Source: Thermoplasmata archaeon (GTDB lineage: Archaea > Thermoplasmatota > Thermoplasmata > Thermoplasmatales > Thermoplasmataceae). Taken from it: a stretch of 34,779 nt of DNA. Each line of letters begins with the position of its first letter. Within the stretch, counting starts at the first letter, position 1. Location: NCBI GenBank assembly GCA_021820565.1, contig JAKADL010000003.1, forward strand, positions 1 through 34,779, read 5' to 3'. This document shows positions 18,787 through 30,699 of this stretch, piece by piece. Position numbers and translations under genes: made by a program. The notes under the pieces are model-generated. The model was not told the origin of the DNA. It saw only the letters and a list, made by a program, of their open reading frames with translations, and made no database searches.

Positions 18787-19893
18787 AGAATTTATCATTG
18801 CTTTCAGGTCTTCATCCGAATAAACCATATTATTGTTCTTGATTTTATCCAGGACTTCTGATATTTCACTATCTCCAAGGTTTATTCCCATGCCCATGAG
18901 TTTCTCACGTAAGGCATGTTTTCCGGAATATTTGTCTATTGTAAATGACCTGTGCATCCCGAGCATCGCAGGGTCCATGAATTCGTATGTGCCGGCATTG
19001 CTGATTATTCCATCCACATGCACCCCGGATTTATGCGTGAATGCGTAATTTCCGGTTACAGGATAGTTCGGAGGCAGATTTATCCCGCTGTATTCCTCAA
19101 CTTTTGCTGAGAGGGCTTTGAGCATCAACAGATTGGCTGCATCAACATCCATGTGATATTTCATCAGGACGGCCATGATCTGTGTAGGTATAATACCCAC
19201 CCTTTCACCCAGCCCATTTACGGTGGTATGCACTATGGTTGCCCCTGCTTCAAGTGCCGCAAGACCGTTTGCAGCCGCCATTCCCATATCGTTATGCCCG
19301 TGAAAATCATATTCAACATCTTTTATATCAGAAATATTGTTAAATATAAAACGTGTTTTATCCGGAGTGAGTACTCCAAGCGTGTCTGCAATAGATACCC
19401 TGTCTGCCCCTGCCTCTACAGCCGTTTTTATAATATTTCTGAGAAAATTGATATCTGTTCTTGACGCATCTTCTGCCGTAAACCGCACGGGTATTCCGGT
19501 GGATGTCGCATAACTGATTGCATCATATATTATGTCCATGGCTTCAGTTTTGCTTTTATGTGTTTTATAGCGCAGGTGCATATCACTGACACCGTAAAAA
19601 ATTGCTATTCTATCCACGTTCAGCGATGCAGCGGAATCCACATCCGCAGCCACAGCCCTGCTGTGCGCAATTATTTCTGATTGGATGGTGCCAGACTGTT
19701 TTAATTCCATGATTTCTTTAATTGCGGAGTATATATCCGCAGAAACCAGCGGATGCCCGGCTTCTATCATTGCCACATGTGCATCCGAAAGCATTCTTGC
19801 AATTTCGACCCTCTGACTTCTGTTAAAAAGTACACCAGGTGTTTGCTCGCCTTCCCTTAAAGTTGAATCCAGTATTCCTGCTTTGGTAACCAT
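18766..19893 (-). CDS. Homocitrate synthase-like (LeuA/HCS family, no C-terminal regulatory domain)
   Basis: ILDSTLREGEQTPGV, DFHGHNDMGMAAANGLAALEAGATIVHTTVNGLGERVGI, FTHKSGVHVDGI (HKSGVH-type rather than HESGIHQ). Confidence 0.9.
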   Translation of the reverse strand: MVTKAGILDSTLREGEQTPGVLFNRSQRVEIARMLSDAHVAMIEAGHPLVSADIYSAIKEIMELKQSGTIQSEIIAHSRAVAADVDSAASLNVDRIAIFYGVSDMHLRYKTHKSKTEAMDIIYDAISYATSTGIPVRFTAEDASRTDINFLRNIIKTAVEAGADRVSIADTLGVLTPDKTRFIFNNISDIKDVEYDFHGHNDMGMAAANGLAALEAGATIVHTTVNGLGERVGIIPTQIMAVLMKYHMDVDAANLLMLKALSAKVEEYSGINLPPNYPVTGNYAFTHKSGVHVDGIISNAGTYEFMDPAMLGMHRSFTIDKYSGKHALREKLMGMGINLGDSEISEVLDKIKNNNMVYSDEDLKAMINSSDNQRC

Positions 19894-19930
19894 AATATCA
19901 TAACTATATTCAAAACATATAAATAAAATT

Positions 19931-19960
19931 TTCGTATTATTTTTACTAATTTCGTATAAT
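19931..19960. promoter_or_regulatory. Direct repeats TTCGTATTAT (19931-19940) and TTCGTATAAT (19951-19960), exactly 20-bp period; candidate regulator binding sites
   Basis: Read directly; upstream of the TATA-like element of the 18766-19893(-) gene and upstream of the 20018(+) gene. Confidence 0.45.
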
Positions 19961-20017
19961 ACTTTTCACTGTTTGTTTAATAAAAAAGAATTTTAACCAG
20001 TCTTTATTACATGAAAT

Positions 20018-20989
20018 ATGATATTGGCAGTTGATGGTGGTGGCACAAAAACAGTTGCGCTCATAGTGGATGAAAGCTCTTATAGGTTACTTGGAGCAGG
20101 AATTTCCGGTCCGAGCAATGTCAGAAGTGTTACTGCAATTACCTCCAGAAAGAACATACTGAAGGCAATAAAAAATGCTGAGAGGATGGCCGGAATGGTT
20201 CAGATATCTGATTCCATATACGGGATAGCCGGTTACGGTGATTCCATAGCTGCAACAGCAGAAATCAATTCAATAATAGAATCCATAGATACGCTTTCCC
20301 CTGCGAATCCTGTAATAACCAATGATGGCGAGGCGGCGGCTTACCTTGTCACAATGGGCAATGATGGCATAGTGACTGCTGTTGGTACCGGTTCCGTCGG
20401 TGCATATATTAAGGGAGGGGTTCTGCACAGGGTTGGCGGGTGGAGTTACCTCACTGATGATGCTGCATCCGGATACTGGATAGCCAGGAAGGGGCTCGAA
20501 ATGGCCGAGAAGAGCTATGATGGTTTTATCGGGGAGACAGTACTGGTTCAAAAATTTGAGGATTATTTTAAATTATCACTACGTGACCTTGTTGCGGACC
20601 TTGAATCACACTTTAATAAAAGAGTAATGGCCTCGCTGGCCATGATTGTGGATAAAGCAGCAATGGAAGGTGATGCAATTTCAAATGATGTTCTTAAACT
20701 GGCTGCAGGTGAAATAGAGCTCATGATAGATGGTATGAAACGGCAATTTGACAGCCCTGTAACCACCGGATGTGTTGGCGGCGTCATGCAATCCTCTAAA
20801 ATAAGGGAAGTGGTCAGTGGAATATATGAAAACTTGAAGATTTTCTACGGGTATCATGTGGCAATAGGAAATGCCATGCGGTTAATGAAAAAACGGGATG
20901 AAGCCATAAGGGATTCACTTGTATCACAGCTTGATGCCATTATACCGGAATTGTCAAGAACTGAAAAGGATCTGCTATTTATAAAATAG
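20018..20989 (+). CDS. BadF/BadG/ASKHA-fold sugar kinase (N-acetylglucosamine kinase or KDG kinase-like)
   Basis: MILAVDGGGTKTVALIVDE phosphate-1 motif, GISGPSNVR, ITNDGEAAAYL, VGTGSVGAYI, GGWSYLTDDAASGYWIARKGL. Confidence 0.88.
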   Translation: MILAVDGGGTKTVALIVDESSYRLLGAGISGPSNVRSVTAITSRKNILKAIKNAERMAGMVQISDSIYGIAGYGDSIAATAEINSIIESIDTLSPANPVITNDGEAAAYLVTMGNDGIVTAVGTGSVGAYIKGGVLHRVGGWSYLTDDAASGYWIARKGLEMAEKSYDGFIGETVLVQKFEDYFKLSLRDLVADLESHFNKRVMASLAMIVDKAAMEGDAISNDVLKLAAGEIELMIDGMKRQFDSPVTTGCVGGVMQSSKIREVVSGIYENLKIFYGYHVAIGNAMRLMKKRDEAIRDSLVSQLDAIIPELSRTEKDLLFIK

Positions 20990-21009
20990 TATCTTTTTTA
21001 AAAAAGATA
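20990..21009. promoter_or_regulatory. Perfect 20-bp palindrome TATCTTTTTTAAAAAAGATA just upstream of padR-like gene TATA
   Basis: Read directly; begins right after the upstream stop codon and ends next to CTATAAATAC, about 27 nt before ATG 21042. Confidence 0.55.
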
Positions 21010-21041
21010 TCTATAAATACGATACAGGTATTAGTAATGCA

Positions 21042-21458
21042 ATGAAATACCATCTATCTGATATGCTGATACTGGAGCAGGTGTCACTTGAACCGAAAAA
21101 GCCGTACAGGATAATAAGGGGCATAATTTTAAAATTTCAGATGGATTACAAACCAAGTACAGGTATGATTTACCCTGCAATAGAAAGATTACTCAAGGCA
21201 GGATTTGTGAAAAGAACATCTGAAGGGCTTATTATAACGGAAGCAGGCAGAAAATACAGGGAAGAAAATCAGGAAAACTATGAAATGCTCATATCGAATT
21301 TTATGGATAACAAACTATTTTTCAGAAATCTGAGAAAGGCCATAAAAGATTTGATCAATAGCATAAAGGAGGCAGATAAGGAATATGTCAAACTCCACCA
21401 GGACGAGATAATAACTCAGATAGGTAATATAGCAGAAAAAGTGAGGAATAGGGAGTGA
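21042..21458 (+). CDS. PadR-family transcriptional regulator
   Basis: MLILEQVSLEPKKPYRIIRGI...YKPSTGMIYPAIERLLKAGFVKRTSEGLIITEAGRKY, typical PadR winged helix; co-directional with ABC genes. Confidence 0.85.
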   Translation: MKYHLSDMLILEQVSLEPKKPYRIIRGIILKFQMDYKPSTGMIYPAIERLLKAGFVKRTSEGLIITEAGRKYREENQENYEMLISNFMDNKLFFRNLRKAIKDLINSIKEADKEYVKLHQDEIITQIGNIAEKVRNRE

Positions 21459-21465
21459 TGAGAAC

Positions 21466-22449
21466 ATGGAATACAGTATTGAAATAAACAAAATAACAAA
21501 AATATTTAACGGCAAGGTCAGGGCAGTGGATGATGTAAGCCTCAAGATAGAAAAAGGTGAAATATATGGATTGCTGGGGCAAAATGGCGCAGGAAAATCC
21601 ACTTTGATAAAGATGCTTACAGGAAGCCTGAAGCCCACATCTGGTTCTGCGAAAATAGCAGGTCTTGACCTCATGGAAGATTCAATGAAAATCAGGAGGA
21701 TAACAGGCGTTGTCCCCCAGGACCTTACCACAGATGGGGATCTCAGTGGCAGGGAAAATTTGAAACTCATTGCTGATCTATATGACATCCCTAAGAAAGA
21801 GGCACTTGAAAGGATAGATGCGCTTTTGCATATGGTAGACCTTTATGATGTCAGGGACAGGCACGCCGAAAATTATTCAGGTGGTATGAGGAAAAGACTT
21901 GAGCTTGCCTGCGGACTGATGAATACACCTGAGGTCCTGTTCCTGGATGAGCCTACACTTGGACTTGATGTAACAACAAGGGAGCATTTATGGAAGTACA
22001 TAAGGGCAGTCCAGAAAGAATTCGGAATAACAATAATCCTCACGTCCCATTATCTGGATGAGGTGGATGCGCTGGCCAATGAACTTTCAATAATAGACCA
22101 TGGAAAAATTGTGATATCCGGAACATCAGAGGAGCTAAAAAAGAGCCTCAAGGGAGATATAATTACATTGCGCGTCAAGTCTGATTCAGAGTATAATGCG
22201 CTTCAAAATTTTCCAGACGCCATAGAAATCAAGCGCATGGAAACCGGGGATATCAGAATGAAGGTAAATAATTCCGATGAAGTGCTTCCCAGATTGATGA
22301 AATTTCTTTCTGAACACAATATCTCACCGGAGTCCATCAATATAAGAAAACCCTCACTGGATGAGGTATTTATCGAATATACTGGGAGGAACATTGACTC
22401 CGAAGCGGGAAATGTGGACTATGCAAAATTAATGATGACGAGGAGATAA
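21466..22449 (+). CDS. ABC transporter ATP-binding protein (DrrA/CcmA type)
   Basis: Walker A GQNGAGKST, signature NYSGGMRKRLELA, Walker B VLFLDEPTLGLD, H-loop LTSHYLDE. Confidence 0.97.
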   Translation: MEYSIEINKITKIFNGKVRAVDDVSLKIEKGEIYGLLGQNGAGKSTLIKMLTGSLKPTSGSAKIAGLDLMEDSMKIRRITGVVPQDLTTDGDLSGRENLKLIADLYDIPKKEALERIDALLHMVDLYDVRDRHAENYSGGMRKRLELACGLMNTPEVLFLDEPTLGLDVTTREHLWKYIRAVQKEFGITIILTSHYLDEVDALANELSIIDHGKIVISGTSEELKKSLKGDIITLRVKSDSEYNALQNFPDAIEIKRMETGDIRMKVNNSDEVLPRLMKFLSEHNISPESINIRKPSLDEVFIEYTGRNIDSEAGNVDYAKLMMTRR

Positions 22450-22451
22450 AA

Positions 22452-23258
22452 ATGGGTGGTTTGATTCCCCTTACTATAAGGGATTTGAAAAGATGGTATA
22501 GAAATCCGGTTTCGGCTGTTGTGGGAGTAATACAGCCCATATTCTGGATTGTACTTTTCGGTAGTGCGTTTGATATTGCTAAATTTGGAGGGGCCGCTGC
22601 CTCAGCAAATTTCTTCGAGGGGGCCCCGGATTATATTACATACCTGATGGGTGGAATACTTACAATAATAGGACTTTTCACCGGCATGTTCTCTGGTGTG
22701 AATATAATATGGGACAGGAGGCTCGGAATACTCCAGAGATTTCTTATTGCTCCCATAAACAGGGCATCCATAGTTTTCTCAAGGATACTTTCTTCAGTGG
22801 CAAGAATACTTGTACAGATTGTTATACTGTTTGCTGTTGCATTTGTTATACCGGACGGACTCAAATTAGAGCATGGCATAGACGCACTGGACATAGTGGT
22901 TCTAATTTCTGCGGTGCTTATGATTTCCTTCATATTTTCATCGCTTTTCAGCATCATCGCGGTCCGTACCACAAAAATGGAATCAATATTCGGTATAGTC
23001 AATCTGATCAACCTTCCACTTATGTTCGCAAGCTTTGCCATATTCCCGCCTGATCTTATGGCAGGATGGCTGGAGAATGTTGCAAGGTATAATCCGGTAT
23101 CGTGGTCAGCACAGTCCATAAGGCTGGTCCTGATAAATGGAACCCTTACAGGGAGTCAGGCACATACTATTTTCATCTACATGATGGGGCTGCTGGCTTT
23201 GAGTGTGTTCATGCTCGTTCTCACATATGTAGTGTCAAATAAGGAAATACGTGAATGA
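22452..23258 (+). CDS. ABC-2 type transporter permease
   Basis: Six TM segments; RDLKRWYRNPVSAVVGVIQPIFWIVLFG N-terminus and PVSWSAQSIRLVLINGTLTG; 2 bp after ATPase stop. Confidence 0.93.
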   Translation: MGGLIPLTIRDLKRWYRNPVSAVVGVIQPIFWIVLFGSAFDIAKFGGAAASANFFEGAPDYITYLMGGILTIIGLFTGMFSGVNIIWDRRLGILQRFLIAPINRASIVFSRILSSVARILVQIVILFAVAFVIPDGLKLEHGIDALDIVVLISAVLMISFIFSSLFSIIAVRTTKMESIFGIVNLINLPLMFASFAIFPPDLMAGWLENVARYNPVSWSAQSIRLVLINGTLTGSQAHTIFIYMMGLLALSVFMLVLTYVVSNKEIRE

Positions 23259-23936
23259 TCAGTGTATTACTGTACCATCACATTTTTTATTATAAAGTAT
23301 ATTTTTATATTCATTTAAATTGAAACCGTTTACTACAAATATTTCTATCCCCGCCCTTTTCGCAATTGTAAGTGATGTTATATCCATAAAAACGTTTGCC
23401 CCGGCACCGGTTGAGTTCTGTATAGAAAGTGAAATAGCATCGTTGTATGATAATTCCCTGTATTTTATAGCCCCGGAGTCCGTCTTCGGGTCTGCTGAAT
23501 ACACGCCATCAACAGAAGTTGCGTTTATAAGTATTCTTGATCCTATCCTCTCCGCAAGAAGAGTGGAAACTGTATCGGTTGTATGGCCCGGTTCAGTTCC
23601 ACCCATGACAACGTACCGGTAGTTGTGTATCATTTCTGCGGCATCGTTAATCGTTGTTGGAATCTTTGAATTTACATCATCAAAAAAGGTTGTCATGGCA
23701 AGTGCATTAATCCTGGTTGCATTTATACCGATTTCATCCAGTATATTGTCGTTTACTTTATATTTCTTCAAATCTGATATGTAAGTTCTGGCAAGTTTTC
23801 CACCCCCCACAACTATTCCGAATTTGTCATATGTAGAAATTGACTTCATTGTTTCTGAAAATTTTTCCATTAATTCCAGATTGAGTCTGTCCTTTGATAT
23901 AATTGATCCACCGAGCGAAATAACAACACTGTTCAT
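23259..23936 (-). CDS. pyrH: UMP kinase (archaeal PyrH)
   Basis: [63 protein letters not shown]. Confidence 0.96.
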   Translation of the reverse strand: MNSVVISLGGSIISKDRLNLELMEKFSETMKSISTYDKFGIVVGGGKLARTYISDLKKYKVNDNILDEIGINATRINALAMTTFFDDVNSKIPTTINDAAEMIHNYRYVVMGGTEPGHTTDTVSTLLAERIGSRILINATSVDGVYSADPKTDSGAIKYRELSYNDAISLSIQNSTGAGANVFMDITSLTIAKRAGIEIFVVNGFNLNEYKNILYNKKCDGTVIH

Positions 23937-23978
23937 TTGATGTCATTAAGGTTAAATATTATTATAAAATTTTCTATA

Positions 23979-25217
23979 ATGGATGACGAGGATTATAAAC
24001 GCTATGAATTTAGAAAAGCTATGGAAGAACTGTCTGAACTTCATGGCCGTGGAACGGAATTAATATCACTTTATATTCCTCCTGATAAGCAGATTTCAGA
24101 TGTTGTACAGTACTTAAGGGAAGAATTTTCTACATCTTCAAATATAAAATCCAAAACTACCAGGAAAAATGTACTCGGAGCAATAGAATCTATTATGTCC
24201 CGCCTGAAATATTATAAACAGCCACCTGAGCATGGACTTGTTTTCTTTGTGGGCCACGTGGCAACGCGAGGGGATCAGACAGAGATGTATACTAAAATAG
24301 TTGAGCCTCCGCAGCCTATCCAGACTTTTCTTTACAAATGTGATTCAAGCTTTCATCTTGAGCAGCTCACAGATCAGCTCAGGGAAAAGGAATTATACGG
24401 GCTTATTGTAATAGACCGTAAGGAATCAACAATAGGATTTTTGAAGGGGACAAAAATTGAGGTTGTCGATTATGAATACTCTCTTGTGCCCAGCAAACAC
24501 AGGCAGGGTGGACAATCATCGCGAAGGTTTGAGAGGCTTATAGAGATAGCTGCCAATGAATTCTTCAAGAAGATGGGAGATATAGCAAACAGTACATTCA
24601 TGCCGGTCATAAAGGATATTATAACCATATTTGTGGGAGGCCCCGGCGCTACAAAGGAGTATTTTATAGAAAAGGATTATCTCAGAAATGAGGTAAAGGA
24701 CAAAATCAAGGATCTTTTTGATATAGGATATACGGATGAATCAGGGCTGCGAGAGCTTGTGGAGAAGGCATCAGAATCAATAAAAGATATGCGTATTACA
24801 CGTGAAAAGGATATAATAAACAGGTTCCTCAGGGAAATAAAGAAATCTGATGGCGGCCTGGGCGTATACGGGGAAGACGCAATAATAAACGCCCTGAAAA
24901 TAAAGAACCTTGAACTTCTCATAGTATCGGATAGCATAAGAAAACGCAAATACTTTTACCGATGCCCCACATGCAATCTTGAAAAGACATTCACATCAGA
25001 ACCTGCTGAACAGCCGGTGTGCGACAATGATGGGACCCCCATGAACTTTGAAAGAGAGGATGATTTCATAGAAGATCTGTATAAAATGGCAGAGGATTCC
25101 GGAACAAAGGTCGAAATGGTGTCAGAGGACAGCGACGAGGGGAGGTTGTTGAAAACAGCTTTCGGTGGCCTTGCAGGAATAATGAGGTACGTGCCTGAAA
25201 ACCAGATCAGGATGTAA
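23979..25217 (+). CDS. prf1: Peptide chain release factor aRF1
   Basis: [70 protein letters not shown] (GGQ motif), C-terminal CPTC zinc-ribbon-like motif. ORF track starts at 23937; 23979 fits homologs and TATA spacing. Confidence 0.97.
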   Translation: MDDEDYKRYEFRKAMEELSELHGRGTELISLYIPPDKQISDVVQYLREEFSTSSNIKSKTTRKNVLGAIESIMSRLKYYKQPPEHGLVFFVGHVATRGDQTEMYTKIVEPPQPIQTFLYKCDSSFHLEQLTDQLREKELYGLIVIDRKESTIGFLKGTKIEVVDYEYSLVPSKHRQGGQSSRRFERLIEIAANEFFKKMGDIANSTFMPVIKDIITIFVGGPGATKEYFIEKDYLRNEVKDKIKDLFDIGYTDESGLRELVEKASESIKDMRITREKDIINRFLREIKKSDGGLGVYGEDAIINALKIKNLELLIVSDSIRKRKYFYRCPTCNLEKTFTSEPAEQPVCDNDGTPMNFEREDDFIEDLYKMAEDSGTKVEMVSEDSDEGRLLKTAFGGLAGIMRYVPENQIRM

Positions 25218-25297
25218 TAAAAATTAATGCTCTTTATTAACACAAACAACATAATATCTTACAAAAAATAATAAATATGGATTTGCCATAAAAGACG

Positions 25298-26287
25298 GTG
25301 AATCCATTCTTCCTCTTTTTCAAAAAGTTCAGGAAGTATTCGAGAAACCATATTATGAAAGCTTCAATTTTATCCATAGTTGTTATCATTTATTCCGTAT
25401 TCAGTGAATTTTACATTGAAAATCCAATAGCATCAAGCGGCGTTCATTCATTATTCACGAGCCTGTGGTGGACAATGCAGACAATTACAACCGTGGGCTA
25501 CGGTGATACTCCTGTTTACGGTCTTGCAGGCAGGACCAATGGGATGATTATAATGGTTGTGGGGATAGGCTCCCTTGGATATCTTACAGCTGGAATAACA
25601 AGTATGCTCATAGATATAAGATTGTCGTCAAAATTAGGTGATAGGATGGCCACTGAAAAAAAACATATTATACTGTGCAACTACAATGAAAGCACAAAGA
25701 AGGTTCTTGACAAGATCAAGAATGATGGAATAGACATAGTGATACTGAATGAAAATGAGGTTAAGGGAGACAATGAATATACATATGTAAAGGGCAGTTT
25801 TTTGAGGGAAAACGACCTTATAAAAGCTGGTATTAAAAAGGCATCTTCAGTAATCATTTTCTCCCGGGAGGAGGATAAGGATCAGATAGCAATGGATGCT
25901 GAAACAATTTTATCCTCTATGATCATCAGGAGGCTAAATCCGGATATCCGGATAATAGGGGAAATTCTGAATCCAGATAGCCGTGTGCATGCTTCAAATT
26001 TCATGGACGACATCGTGATAAAAGGAGATGTTTCATCCATGCTCATATATTCATCCATAATGATTCCAGGCATACCCCAGTTCATAAACGAGCTTCTTAC
26101 CGGGAAGAATATCGGTGAGGAAACCATTGACCAGAAATATATCAATGCAACGTACAGGGAATTTGTATCTGCAATGGAAAAGGACAATAAAATAGTACTG
26201 GGATTCAGAAAGCAGGATAAAATAGAATTAAGAAAAATTTCGGATGAAAAAATAGATTCCGGAAGTTATATTTTCATAAAAAATTGA
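25298..26287 (+). CDS. Two-TM potassium channel with RCK (TrkA-N/TrkA-C) domain; GTG start
   Basis: Selectivity filter TITTVGYGD between two hydrophobic segments, followed by HIILCNYNESTKKVLDKI...VILNENEV RCK Rossmann fold. Confidence 0.93.
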   Translation: MNPFFLFFKKFRKYSRNHIMKASILSIVVIIYSVFSEFYIENPIASSGVHSLFTSLWWTMQTITTVGYGDTPVYGLAGRTNGMIIMVVGIGSLGYLTAGITSMLIDIRLSSKLGDRMATEKKHIILCNYNESTKKVLDKIKNDGIDIVILNENEVKGDNEYTYVKGSFLRENDLIKAGIKKASSVIIFSREEDKDQIAMDAETILSSMIIRRLNPDIRIIGEILNPDSRVHASNFMDDIVIKGDVSSMLIYSSIMIPGIPQFINELLTGKNIGEETIDQKYINATYREFVSAMEKDNKIVLGFRKQDKIELRKISDEKIDSGSYIFIKN

Positions 26288-28609
<2,322 letters not shown>

Positions 28610-28694
28610 TCAGACATATATGTGGTATGGCTTTATTACTTGCAATCATATAACATTAGATAATTAATTTATTTTATGAGTCCATGCTATTATT

Positions 28695-29603
28695 ATGGAA
28701 GTTACAAAACGCAGTTATTCCTCTTCGGCAAACCTGGGACCTGGCTATGATATACTATCACTGGCACATATGGCATTTTTCGATTCTGTTACCGTGAAAA
28801 AAATAGATGAGGATGGCATAAAAATTATATCAGATTCCACACCGGAGAATCCCGAATATAATTCCGCCGGACTGGGCATATTGAAAGTACTGGAGGACAA
28901 GGATATTGATCAGGGACTTGAACTTAAAATTACAAAGGGGGTCCCTATTGGCCTTGGACTTGGAAGCAGCGGGGCATCCTCATCAGCAGCTGTTAAGGCG
29001 GTGAATGAATTGCTTGAGCTGAATATGAGTCCTGATGAGATGGTATATTATTCCATGTACGGGGAAATAGCGGCCTGTGGTTCTGCCCATCCCGATAACG
29101 TCTCATCCGGTATATACGGGGGATTAACCCTCATAAGCTCAACATCCCCGGTAAAGGTAAGGAAAATAAAAATAAATTATGATATGAAATTGATTCTGGT
29201 AATTCCGCATGCAAATATAAAAAAGAAAACCGAGCAGGCAAGATCCATGGTTCCGGCAAATATCAGCATGGCCGAGCATGTGCTGCATTCCTCGAGGATT
29301 TCCACAATGCTTTACGGGTTTATGAATGGAGATCGCGATGCCATAAGAGAGGGCATGATGGATGACATAGTAGAAAAATCAAGGGAGTCCATGTTTCCGT
29401 ATTACCGGGAAATCAGAAAGAAAGCAATTGCCGGAAACGCTGTTTCATGCTGTGTGAGCGGTGCAGGCCCATCAATTTTAATATTCACCGATGGGAAAAC
29501 AAAAAAGGATGAGATTATCTCAGATGTCAAGGGAATAATGGGTTACTATAACTCAAAATACACCCTAATGGAGACATTAATTCTGGAGGATTATAATGAT
29601 TAA
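28695..29603 (+). CDS. thrB: Homoserine kinase (GHMP family)
   Basis: SSSANLGPGYDILSLA, KGVPIGLGLGSSGASSSAAVKAVNELL, AHPDNVSSGIYGGLTLI, CCVSGAGPSILIF. Confidence 0.95.
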   Translation: MEVTKRSYSSSANLGPGYDILSLAHMAFFDSVTVKKIDEDGIKIISDSTPENPEYNSAGLGILKVLEDKDIDQGLELKITKGVPIGLGLGSSGASSSAAVKAVNELLELNMSPDEMVYYSMYGEIAACGSAHPDNVSSGIYGGLTLISSTSPVKVRKIKINYDMKLILVIPHANIKKKTEQARSMVPANISMAEHVLHSSRISTMLYGFMNGDRDAIREGMMDDIVEKSRESMFPYYREIRKKAIAGNAVSCCVSGAGPSILIFTDGKTKKDEIISDVKGIMGYYNSKYTLMETLILEDYND

Positions 29604-30699
29604 TGATGGTATTAAAAATATATATGCAAAGCCGGTTACATTTCCCATATACCAGACCAGTTCATACATAGTCCCTGAGGGTGAAAAATACAGGTATACA
29701 AGGGAATACAATCCCACCGTGGAGAACCTTGGAAAGGAAATAATGCATATCGAAGGATCTGAGGATTATAATGTATTTTCCTCCGGCATGGGGGCAATAA
29801 CAACAACCCTGCTGGCCCTTGCCAGCCCCGGAGATAGGATATTGACGCACCTTGATACCTTTGCCAGATCATATCATTTCATAAAGGACTTCATGGGGAA
29901 GTGGGGGATAAAAACGGATATATCTATACCGGGAACTGAAAATATAATCAGTTCAATAAGGAAAGATACAAAAATCGTATTTATTGAGAGCGTTACCAAC
30001 CCGATCCTCAGAGTAAACGATATAAAGGCTATATCTGAACGCTGCAGGGAAGTTGATGCACTGCTTATAGTGGATTCCACTGTTCCAACACCGTATAATA
30101 TCAAATCGATAAAACTTGGTGCTGATATAGTTATACACAGCTCTTCCAAATTTATTGCAGGTCACAATACCGTTATTTCCGGACTGGCTGCTGGAAGGAA
30201 AGATTTGATGGAAAAAATAGATGCCATGAGAAGGACCCTGGGGACCACACTTGATCCAAATTCTGCATTCCTTACTGAAACCGGAATGAAGACACTTGAT
30301 CTTAGAATGGAAAAGATTAATTCAAATGCATTGAAAATAGCCGGTGAGCTTATGAATAATCCGGGTATAAAGAGAGTAATATATCCGGGACTTCCCGGGC
30401 ATCCAGACCATGATACTGCGGCTAAATATATGAAGGGATATTCCGGAGTGGTATGTTTCGAGATAAACGGAGATGTGCACAAATTTACAGAGAATCTTAA
30501 AATGATAATTCCTGCAAATACAATGGGAGGGGTTGAAAGTATAATATCTACACCAAAAACAATGTCTCACAGGTCACTAACAGATGATGAATTGAGAATA
30601 CTTCATGTAAATGATAATTTCATAAGATTGTCTACCGGAATAGAGAGTCCGGATGAAATTCTGGGGGATATTAATAATGCCCTTTCTTACTCACAATAG
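29596..30699 (+). CDS. Cys/Met metabolism PLP-dependent enzyme (cystathionine gamma-synthase-like)
   Basis: YTREYNPTVENLGKEIMHIEGSEDYNVFSSGMGAI, VESVTNPILRVND-type motif, VDSTVPTPYN, VIHSSSKFIAGHNTVISG (PLP Lys); overlaps thrB by 8 bp. Confidence 0.93.
   Translation: MINDGIKNIYAKPVTFPIYQTSSYIVPEGEKYRYTREYNPTVENLGKEIMHIEGSEDYNVFSSGMGAITTTLLALASPGDRILTHLDTFARSYHFIKDFMGKWGIKTDISIPGTENIISSIRKDTKIVFIESVTNPILRVNDIKAISERCREVDALLIVDSTVPTPYNIKSIKLGADIVIHSSSKFIAGHNTVISGLAAGRKDLMEKIDAMRRTLGTTLDPNSAFLTETGMKTLDLRMEKINSNALKIAGELMNNPGIKRVIYPGLPGHPDHDTAAKYMKGYSGVVCFEINGDVHKFTENLKMIIPANTMGGVESIISTPKTMSHRSLTDDELRILHVNDNFIRLSTGIESPDEILGDINNALSYSQ

Noticed and set aside
21315-21788. 157-aa minus-strand ORF across padR/ABC ATPase
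   Set aside because: Spans two real sense genes; no recognisable domain.
22631-23119. 162-aa minus-strand ORF inside ABC-2 permease
   Set aside because: Antisense to a TM protein; no support.
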